18,197 nucleotides of DNA from Pseudomonadota bacterium (GTDB taxonomy: Bacteria; Pseudomonadota; Alphaproteobacteria; Reyranellales; Reyranellaceae). A model generated the notes under the pieces. The model was given only the letters and a program-made list of their open reading frames with translations, ran no database searches and was not told the origin of the DNA. Position numbers and translations under genes: made by a program. Numbering within the stretch: position 1 is the first letter of the stretch; every line of letters starts with the position of its first letter. The stretch spans positions 1 to 18,197 of the forward strand of contig JAEZHS010000095.1 in assembly GCA_023436825.1 (NCBI GenBank). Direction: 5' to 3'. Shown here one piece after another: positions 8,803-14,028 of the stretch.

Positions 8803-8831
8803 TTGACCATCTGATTATGTCATCATAACAA
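8803..8831 (+). promoter_or_regulatory. Candidate promoter of the gntR gene
   Basis: TTGACC (8803-8808) matches a -35 box at five of six positions. It is followed after 17 bases by a weak -10, TAACAA (8826-8831). A transcript would begin near 8838, giving a very short leader with AGGG (8841-8844) as ribosome site before the ATG at 8850. The inverted repeat at 8815-8828 lies between and over these boxes, which would allow autoregulation. This is a pattern match only. Confidence 0.4.
8815..8828. promoter_or_regulatory. Candidate GntR operator (inverted repeat)
   Basis: TTATG (8815-8819) and CATAA (8824-8828) form a perfect inverted repeat around TCAT. This is an AT-rich island in very GC-rich DNA, located exactly between the divergent regulator and transporter genes. 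On the minus strand it overlaps TGTTATGAT, a good extended -10 element for dctP (TATGAT at 8827-8822). It also overlaps the gntR promoter spacer on the plus strand. GntR/HutC-type dimers commonly bind such short palindromes, so repression of both genes is plausible. Confidence 0.5.
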
Positions 8832-8849
8832 CTAGACGCAAGGGCGACG

Positions 8850-9665
8850 ATGCAGCTTCGAACGCGACACCTGTCCCAAACCGCCGCGCCTCTCCATGAC
8901 CAGGTGCGCGAGGACCTGTACGAGCGCGTGCGGTCGGGCGAATTCCGCCCCGGCGACGTGCTCCCCAACGAGGCCCGGCTGTGCGAGGAGTACGGCGTCA
9001 GCCGGATCACCATTCGGCGCGCGATCGGCGACTTGTGCGCCGAGAACGTCCTGTTCCGTCGCCACGGCGTGGGCACCTTCGTCGCCGACCCGGTGGCGGC
9101 GATGCAGTCCGTACAGCTGCGCGGCCAGCTCAACGACGTGCTGGCCTACGACAGGCGGGTGCGGTTCAAGTTCCTGAAGCGGACGGAAGGGACGGCCGGG
9201 AAGCCGCCCGAGGTCGCGGCCGCCTTCGGCGCCGGGCGCGCGACGGCCGTAATCCAGTGCCTGGTCGAGGTCGAGGGCGAGATCTTTTCAGCGGGCCAGT
9301 TCCATCTTCCGCTGGAGGATGCTTCGCCGCTGAGGCCGGCTGATTTTTCCACGCGAACGCAGCCGATCCTGCGCATTTGCGAAAGGCTTGGCCGGACGCT
9401 GTCGCGCGCTCACCAGATCACGGTCGCGGCGGCCGCCGACCCGGACGTCGCAGCGCTGCTGCGGGTTCCCGATGGCAGTCCGGTGATGGTGGTGCTCAGG
9501 ACCTACTACGACATGGACGACGAGCCGATCGCCGTCGTCATCGCGCACTGCCACCCGGCGCGCTACCGGGTCGAGATCGCCTTCCAGTCGATCGCGGCCG
9601 GCACGAGCCCCGGCCGTATCAAGATCACACGGCGCGCGCCGCCCCGTCGCCGGAACGGAGCGTGA
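8850..9665 (+). CDS. GntR-family (HutC-type, UTRA domain) transcriptional regulator
   Basis: The product is 271 aa. The N-terminal winged helix-turn-helix covers about residues 15-80: LHDQVREDLYERVRSGEF, then LPNEARLCEEYGVSRITIRRAI with the recognition helix, and the wing RRHGVGTFVAD. Residues 100-245 fit the UTRA ligand-binding fold used by HutC/FarR-type members, including the late DDEPIAVVIAHCHPARYR segment. The divergent arrangement with dctP at 87 bases, and the palindrome between them, make it the likely local regulator of the TRAP-hyuAB-rraA operon. The effector is probably the imported acid or a breakdown product. AGGG precedes the ATG by five bases. Repression rather than activation is inferred from operator placement. 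Confidence 0.92.
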   Translation: MQLRTRHLSQTAAPLHDQVREDLYERVRSGEFRPGDVLPNEARLCEEYGVSRITIRRAIGDLCAENVLFRRHGVGTFVADPVAAMQSVQLRGQLNDVLAYDRRVRFKFLKRTEGTAGKPPEVAAAFGAGRATAVIQCLVEVEGEIFSAGQFHLPLEDASPLRPADFSTRTQPILRICERLGRTLSRAHQITVAAAADPDVAALLRVPDGSPVMVVLRTYYDMDDEPIAVVIAHCHPARYRVEIAFQSIAAGTSPGRIKITRRAPPRRRNGA

Positions 9666-9710
9666 CGCGGCCGTGCGGCGCCTCTCGAGATCTGTGAGGC
9701 GGTGAGTGGG

Positions 9711-9890
9711 TCAGTGTCTGGTGCTGGAGGCGGTCAGACGAGCAATTTCGTCCTTTATTTGTAGCTTGCGCTTCTTGAGGCTGCAGATCGCATCGTCGTC
9801 GGGATGCGGGCGCATGTTCTCTTGATCGATCGCTTGCTCAAGGGAAGCATGCTTGGCCTTGAGCGCTTCGATGTGGTCCACTGTGCTCAC
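9711..9890 (-). CDS. DUF465/YdcH-like small protein with GTG start
   Basis: This is a short gene of 59 aa that is easily missed because it begins with GTG. A strong GGAGG ribosome site lies just upstream of the start (plus-strand positions 9896-9900). The protein starts MSTVDHIEALKAKHASLEQA and continues with a HPDDDAI segment, then LKKRKLQIKDEIARL. That is the family pattern of a helix, a Pro/Asp turn and a second helix with LKKxKLxxKDEI. It should form a helical hairpin. The function of DUF465 proteins is unknown. It is encoded tail-to-tail with gntR, whose stop is 45 bases away. A second family member lies about 0.85 kb to the right at 10742-10963. Confidence 0.85.
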   Translation of the reverse strand: MSTVDHIEALKAKHASLEQAIDQENMRPHPDDDAICSLKKRKLQIKDEIARLTASSTRH

Positions 9891-10113
9891 GGGCGACCTC
9901 CGAGATTGTTGCGGACGTCAAACTGTGACTCCTTCGTTGCAGGGAGTCACGTCGAATCGAGCGTCTTTCCGCCCGTGCATATCCCGGCGACATAGTCAGG
10001 ATGGTTGAACCATCGCCGCAGATTGCGGTGTTTCAGGGGCTCCAGGGTGAGCTACGAATGCAACTGGTGGAACCCCGAGAAAAATTCCGGTGGAAAGCAG
10101 GGCCGGACAGGAG
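9891..10113. other. Non-coding spacer with a strong hairpin
   Basis: This 223-base spacer separates the 59-aa DUF465-like gene from the end of the TIGR02444-like gene. GTGACTCC (9925-9932) and GGAGTCAC (9943-9950) pair perfectly, with one further T-G pair inside and an eight-base loop. On the minus strand the hairpin lies about 35-60 bases before the GTG start of the small gene, so it could sit in its leader or near its promoter. No convincing coding frame was found in this spacer. Confidence 0.45.
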
Positions 10114-10680
10114 TCACCCGACCACCCCTGCAATCTCGTCCACCGTCAGCATCGGGAACGTTCCCTTCATCAACGCCACGACGGCGGCGCGGTCCATGGC
10201 ATCGGGCACCACGCCCAGGCACACCGCGTAGACGCCGAGATTGCCCACCGCGGCGCGCAGGCGCTTCTCGACCGGCCGGTCGCGGTCGGCCGGCGGCGAA
10301 TGCAGGCTTGCGAGCTTGATCTGCTCAGCGTGCTCGGCCGCGAGCTCGGCGTCGGCGACGCGCCGGCGCACCGCATCGACGATCTCGGGCATCGCCCCCA
10401 GTTCCGTTTCCGGCCAAGGCCGATCCTTCAACATCCGGCGCACCGCGCGCAAGGGCCGCACGATCTCGACCTGCCATGCGTCGCTCGCCTTGAGGATGGC
10501 GCGCAGCCGGTCGGCCGTCAGCGTCGGACGGCCCGAGGCGCCGAGCCAGCAACAGAACAGCAATATGTTCACGTCGCAGCCGCGCCGCTCCTGCAGGTCG
10601 AGGCAGGCCTCGGCCACTCCCTCGCCAGCGTACAGCTCGAGCGAGAAATTCCAGAACGGATGGGGCAGAAAATCCGACAC
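10114..10680 (-). CDS. TIGR02444-family protein of unknown function
   Basis: The product is 188 aa with a GTG start (10680). AAGGGAAG lies upstream as a possible ribosome site. The N-terminal FWNFSLELYAGEGVAEACLDLQERRGCDVNILLFCCWLG is the hallmark of the TIGR02444/DUF2390 group, a family seen mostly in proteobacteria with no established role (the segment is quoted here as FWNFSLELYAGEGV, then ACLDLQERRGCDVN, then ILLFCCW). The rest is mainly helical and soluble, with no signal peptide. It is divergent from the DUF465-purE-purK group, with 61 bases between the starts, so the two may share a control region. I can name the family but not the function. Confidence 0.8.
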   Translation of the reverse strand: MSDFLPHPFWNFSLELYAGEGVAEACLDLQERRGCDVNILLFCCWLGASGRPTLTADRLRAILKASDAWQVEIVRPLRAVRRMLKDRPWPETELGAMPEIVDAVRRRVADAELAAEHAEQIKLASLHSPPADRDRPVEKRLRAAVGNLGVYAVCLGVVPDAMDRAAVVALMKGTFPMLTVDEIAGVVG

Positions 10681-10741
10681 CTTCGGTGCTTCCCTTTGAC
10701 CGGGCGAAGGGGTACACGGCGGAGCGCAAGGTGGCTAGAGC

Positions 10742-10963
10742 ATGAGCAACCCTCCTTCGGAGCCGCAGGATGCCGAGACCCTCAAGGCCAAGCTTGAGGC
10801 CTTGAAAAGCGAGCACCGCGACCTCGACGAGGTGATCGACCGCCTGGTCGAGAAGCCGCCGTTCGACCAGCTCCAGCTCCAACGGCTGAAGAAGCGCAAG
10901 CTCGGCCTCAAGGACCAGATCCTCAGACTGGAAAGCCAGTTGATTCCCGATATCATCGCCTGA
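10742..10963 (+). CDS. DUF465/YdcH-like small protein upstream of purE
   Basis: The product is 73 aa, highly charged and predicted as two helices. [19 protein letters not shown] (48-66) is the DUF465 signature, and the protein ends IPDIIA. It lies seven bases before purE and on the same strand, so it is probably the first gene of a DUF465-purE-purK operon. Its function is unknown. Compared with the paralogue at 9711-9890, the second helix is similar, while the N-terminus is longer and the turn (EKPPFDQ) differs. Confidence 0.88.
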   Translation: MSNPPSEPQDAETLKAKLEALKSEHRDLDEVIDRLVEKPPFDQLQLQRLKKRKLGLKDQILRLESQLIPDIIA

Positions 10964-10970
10964 GACGAGA

Positions 10971-11501
10971 ATGGCCAAATCCACCGCCAAACGAACCGCC
11001 GGCAAACCGGCGGTCGGCCTGATCATGGGCAGCCAGTCCGACTGGACGACCATGCGCCACGCCGCCGAGACCCTCGAGGCGCTGGGTGTGCCGTTCGAGG
11101 CCCGCATCGTTTCCGCCCATCGGACACCCAAGCGTATGTACAGCTACGCCGCAGCCGCCAAGGGGCGCGGCCTGAAGGTGATCGTGGCCGCCGCCGGCGG
11201 CGCCGCAGCCCTGCCGGGCATGACCGCCTCGATGACGCCGCTACCGGTTCTGGGCGTTCCCATCGAAAGCGCCACGCTGAAGGGCCAGGACAGCCTTCTT
11301 TCCATTGTCCAGATGCCGGCCGGCATCCCTGTCGGCACGCTGGCCATCGGCCGCGCCGGCGCCGTGAACAGTGCCTTGCTGGCCGCCGCCATCGTCGGTC
11401 TTGGCAATGACAAGATCATGGCAGCAGTAGAACGCTACCGTGCCCGGCAGACCGCGGCGGTGGCCAAGACGCCGTCAGACGAACCCGTTCCTCACCGCTA
11501 G
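10971..11501 (+). CDS. purE: N5-carboxyaminoimidazole ribonucleotide mutase, class I PurE
   Basis: The product is 176 aa. It rearranges N5-CAIR to CAIR in purine biosynthesis, using the product of PurK, and normally forms a cytoplasmic octamer. Family marks are LIMGSQSDW (17-25), SAHRTP (48-53, H50 being the catalytic histidine), and [16 protein letters not shown]. The segment that reads GGAAHLPGM in E. coli and most class I enzymes reads GGAAALPGM here, so the second conserved histidine is alanine (A80). The first ten residues (lysine/arginine rich) extend beyond the core. purK begins immediately after the stop codon, with no gap, which implies coupled translation. Confidence 0.95.
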   Translation: MAKSTAKRTAGKPAVGLIMGSQSDWTTMRHAAETLEALGVPFEARIVSAHRTPKRMYSYAAAAKGRGLKVIVAAAGGAAALPGMTASMTPLPVLGVPIESATLKGQDSLLSIVQMPAGIPVGTLAIGRAGAVNSALLAAAIVGLGNDKIMAAVERYRARQTAAVAKTPSDEPVPHR

Positions 11502-12572
11502 ATGCCTCCCACACATCCCCTGCCCCCGGGTTCGACCATCGGCATCCTGGGCGGCGGCCAGTTGGGCCGCATGACCGCGCTCGCCGCCGCACGACTGGGC
11601 TATCGCTGCGTGGTCTATGCGCCGGAGGAGCATTCGATCGGCGGCGACGTCGCGGCAGCCCACGTCAGCGGCGCGTATGACGACGCGCCCGCCCTGGCGC
11701 GCTTCGCCGACCAGGTCGACGTCATCACCTACGAATTCGAGAACGTGCCTGAGGCCACGGTCGCCGATTGCCAACGCCACAAGCCGGTGCGGCCGGGCAC
11801 GAAGCCGATCCATGTCGCCCAGCACCGGCTGCGCGAGAAGGAGTTCTTCCGCACGCTCGGGATCGACACCGCCCCATACCAGGCGATCCGCAGCGAGGCC
11901 GACCTCGCCGCCGCCACCGCCCTCCCCGGCATCCTGAAGACCTGCACCGAAGGCTATGACGGCAAGGGCCAGGTCAGGGTCGCCGACCGCGCCGGCCTCG
12001 CCGCCGCCTGGCAGAAGCTCGGGAAACGCGACTGCATCCTGGAAGCGCTGGTCGATTTCGCCTGCGAGATCTCGGCGATCGTCGCGCGCGGGCTGGACGG
12101 CGAGGTGCGTTGTTTCCCGATCGGCATGAACGACCATCGCGACGGCATCCTGCGCACCACCACCGTGCCATCGACCTTGCCTGCCGGAACCCTGGCGACG
12201 GCGGAGCGCTACGGCGCCGAGCTGGCCCGTGGCCTCGACCTCGTGGGGCTCGTGGCGCTGGAGATGTTCGTCACCCGGGACGGTCGCGTGCTGGCGAACG
12301 AGTTCGCGCCACGGCCGCACAATTCAGGGCACTGGACGATCGACGCCTGCGCCACCAGCCAGTTCGAGCAGCTCGTGCGCGCCATCTGCGGCCTGCCGCT
12401 GGGGCCGGTCGACGTGCTGATGCCCTCGCGCATGGACAACCTCATTGGACACGAAGCCGACGACTGGCTGCGCTACCTCGCCGATCCCACGGCGCGGCTG
12501 CATCTCTACGGCAAGGCCACCGCGCGGCCCGGCCGCAAGATGGGTCACGTCACCTTCTTGAAGCGGTCCTGA
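11502..12572 (+). CDS. purK: N5-carboxyaminoimidazole ribonucleotide synthase
   Basis: The product is 356 aa, normal for PurK. It joins AIR, bicarbonate and ATP to give N5-CAIR, the substrate of PurE. It is an ATP-grasp enzyme. GILGGGQLGRM (14-24) is the N-terminal nucleotide-fold loop, YEFENVPE follows, EGYDGKGQ is the ATP-grasp glycine loop, EISAIVARG lies in the grasp fold, and NEFAPRPHNSGHWT (266-279) holds the catalytic metal-binding Glu/Asn region. YGKATARPGRKMGH closes the domain. The start ATG is directly after the purE TAG. Its last 23 bases overlap the end of the COQ9-like gene on the opposite strand. Confidence 0.96.
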   Translation: MPPTHPLPPGSTIGILGGGQLGRMTALAAARLGYRCVVYAPEEHSIGGDVAAAHVSGAYDDAPALARFADQVDVITYEFENVPEATVADCQRHKPVRPGTKPIHVAQHRLREKEFFRTLGIDTAPYQAIRSEADLAAATALPGILKTCTEGYDGKGQVRVADRAGLAAAWQKLGKRDCILEALVDFACEISAIVARGLDGEVRCFPIGMNDHRDGILRTTTVPSTLPAGTLATAERYGAELARGLDLVGLVALEMFVTRDGRVLANEFAPRPHNSGHWTIDACATSQFEQLVRAICGLPLGPVDVLMPSRMDNLIGHEADDWLRYLADPTARLHLYGKATARPGRKMGHVTFLKRS

Positions 12573-13197
12573 CCGAGCCGCCGGTCCACGACCTTACCTG
12601 GCCCTTCAGCTTCTCGATCTTCATGACGTCGTCGATACGCCGGTCGAGAAAGCCCCAGGTTGCCTCGCTGCCCGGCGAGCGGTCGTTCAGCCAGTAGAGC
12701 AGGGTCGAGGAGTAGACGCCGGCCAGGGTGGCCCGCTTGGTGTAGAAATTGAAGTCGGTGCTGTTGTCGCCGGCCGCGTACCACATGGCGTCGACCGTGC
12801 GGTACAGCAGCCGCATCCCCAGCGGCGCATTGAACGGCAACGACAGGAGCGCCAACGCCCGCCGCGCCGCCTCGCGGTTGCCGACGTGGCGTTCGAGGCG
12901 GATGCGGACGGCATTCTTGATGCGATCGCGGATCTTGAGGCTGGCGATACCCTCCCTCTCCATGTCCTCGACCGTGCGCTGGTCGGCGCGCTCGCTGACG
13001 AAAGTGAGCACCTGGGTGGGACCGCCCGGGAACAACCGATCGGCCTCGCCCGCCGGCAGCTCGAGCTGGCGGGATGCGGCCTGCAGGGCGGCCCGGCTCC
13101 AGCCCTCGAAGGCGGCCTCGGAAGCCATGGCGTCGGCCAGCCGGTCGCGCAATTCAGCGTCGGGATCGGCCGGATTTGGGTTATTTTCGGTGCTCAT
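12550..13197 (-). CDS. COQ9-family ubiquinone biosynthesis protein
   Basis: The product is 215 aa. The COQ9 hallmark is clear: a tryptophan (W139), then DNSTDFNFYTKRATLAGVY (144-162), then LLYWLNDRS and ATWGFLDRRIDDVMK. COQ9 proteins have a TetR-like helical fold that binds lipids and help present ubiquinone precursors to the ring hydroxylation step (COQ7 in eukaryotes). Alphaproteobacterial members are classically described as transcribed divergently from rpsU, exactly as here. The start MSTENN is chosen from the family N-terminus; no ribosome site is visible upstream. An open frame continues much further upstream across rpsU but is not coding. Confidence 0.92.
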   Translation of the reverse strand: MSTENNPNPADPDAELRDRLADAMASEAAFEGWSRAALQAASRQLELPAGEADRLFPGGPTQVLTFVSERADQRTVEDMEREGIASLKIRDRIKNAVRIRLERHVGNREAARRALALLSLPFNAPLGMRLLYRTVDAMWYAAGDNSTDFNFYTKRATLAGVYSSTLLYWLNDRSPGSEATWGFLDRRIDDVMKIEKLKGQVRSWTGGSVRTASRR

Positions 13198-13203
13198 GGA
13201 GCA

Positions 13204-13231
13204 AATATAGGGGGTTCCCCGGGCTTCCCAA
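13204..13231 (-). promoter_or_regulatory. Candidate promoter placing COQ9 on a leaderless transcript
   Basis: On the minus strand TTGGGA (13231-13226) and TATATT (13209-13204) are separated by 16 bases and resemble -35 and -10 boxes. The -10 box ends six bases before the ATG at 13197, so transcription would begin at or next to the start codon. No purine-rich ribosome site is present, which agrees with leaderless translation. The call rests on pattern only. Confidence 0.45.
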
Positions 13232-13270
13232 GGGTCTTTGCCTGTGATACCACCGCCGCCTCGAAATTGC

Positions 13271-13290
13271 CCCCGGAGCCGTTTCCGGGG
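13271..13290 (+). promoter_or_regulatory. Hairpin in the rpsU leader
   Basis: CCCCGGA (13271-13277) and TCCGGGG (13284-13290) form a perfect seven-base-pair stem with a six-base loop. It ends 32 bases before the rpsU start and just ahead of the ribosome site. It may lie in the 5' leader and influence translation of S21, or act as an attenuator, but no T-run follows. Confidence 0.4.
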
Positions 13291-13322
13291 CGCCCCACCA
13301 TGCATGGAAGGAAGCGATCGAA

Positions 13323-13526
13323 GTGCAGGTTCTCGTTCGTGAAAACAACGTCGATCAGGCGCTGCGCGTCCTGAAGAAGAAGATGCAGCGCGAAGGGATC
13401 TTCCGCGAGATGAAGCTCCGCCGCAACTACGAGAAGCCCTCAGAGCGCCGCGCCCGCGAGCGCGCCGAGGCCATCCGCCGGACCCGCAAGCTGATGCGCA
13501 AGCGCATGGAGCGCGAGGGCTACTAG
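13323..13526 (+). CDS. rpsU: Small ribosomal subunit protein bS21
   Basis: The product is 67 aa, very basic. It begins [20 protein letters not shown], followed by an [13 protein letters not shown] segment and an Arg-rich tail, which is unmistakably S21. The start is GTG, read as methionine; GGAAGGAAG (13306-13314) is the ribosome site, eight bases upstream. S21 sits on the 30S platform near the anti-Shine-Dalgarno end of 16S rRNA. It is encoded alone, divergent from the COQ9-like gene, and followed by a strong terminator. Confidence 0.97.
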   Translation: MQVLVRENNVDQALRVLKKKMQREGIFREMKLRRNYEKPSERRARERAEAIRRTRKLMRKRMEREGY

Positions 13527-13552
13527 CCTTCACTCTCTTCGACCGAACACGA

Positions 13553-13575
13553 CCCCCGGCCCGTCCGGGGGTTTT
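13553..13575 (+). terminator. Intrinsic terminator of rpsU
   Basis: CCCCCGG (13553-13559), a five-base loop (CCCGT), and CCGGGGG (13565-13571) are followed by TTTT and a further T-rich stretch. It starts 26 bases after the rpsU stop and just before the end of the convergent GFA gene, for which it is less suited because no T-run follows on the minus strand. Confidence 0.88.
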
Positions 13576-13580
13576 GTATT

Positions 13581-13988
13581 TCAGCGCTGCGGCATCCGCT
13601 CGAACGCCGGCAGTCCGTCCGGGATCTGATGAAACGGCTGCTTGTCGATGGTGAAGATCGCCATCTGCGGGCCGCCATAGAGCTTGGGATCGTCGAGCGT
13701 GCCGACTTTCACGACGACCACCGGACGGCCCGGCGGCCGGGTCGCCAGATGCGTGCCGCAGTCGGGACAGAACTCGCGTGTCACCGGGTTCTCGAGATCG
13801 CCGCGCGTGAACTGCTTGGGCGCGCCCTTGGTGTAGGCGAAGCCCGCGCTCGGCATGACGACGAACATGTTGGGAGCGCCGCCGGTGATGAACTGGCATT
13901 CGCGGCAGTGGCACTGCCCCTTCCTCATCGGCTCGCCCTCGGCCACGTAGCGAACCTTGCCGCAATAGCATCCGCCTTCGAGCTTCAT
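13581..13988 (-). CDS. GFA-domain zinc protein (glutathione-dependent formaldehyde-activating enzyme-like)
   Basis: The product is 135 aa from MKLEGGC, chosen because GAGGAGAA precedes this ATG; the frame is open 19 codons further upstream but lacks such a site. All seven cysteines of the GFA fold are present: CYC (7-9), CHCREC (26-31) and CPDC (74-77), expected to bind two zinc ions. GFA proteins resemble the glutathione-formaldehyde adduct enzyme Gfa, but most small members have no proven substrate, so this may be a general thiol-adduct protein. It is divergent from the amidohydrolase gene, with only 40 bases between the two starts. Confidence 0.9.
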   Translation of the reverse strand: MKLEGGCYCGKVRYVAEGEPMRKGQCHCRECQFITGGAPNMFVVMPSAGFAYTKGAPKQFTRGDLENPVTREFCPDCGTHLATRPPGRPVVVVKVGTLDDPKLYGGPQMAIFTIDKQPFHQIPDGLPAFERMPQR

Positions 13989-14028
13989 GGCGTTCTCCTC
14001 TGGCCCATTGTCTGCAAGACTACCGCCC

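Noticed and set aside
12550..13971. Extension of the COQ9 frame upstream across rpsU (473 aa)
   Set aside because: Upstream residues are antisense to rpsU and its leader and unlike COQ9 N-termini; the start at 13197 fits the family length.
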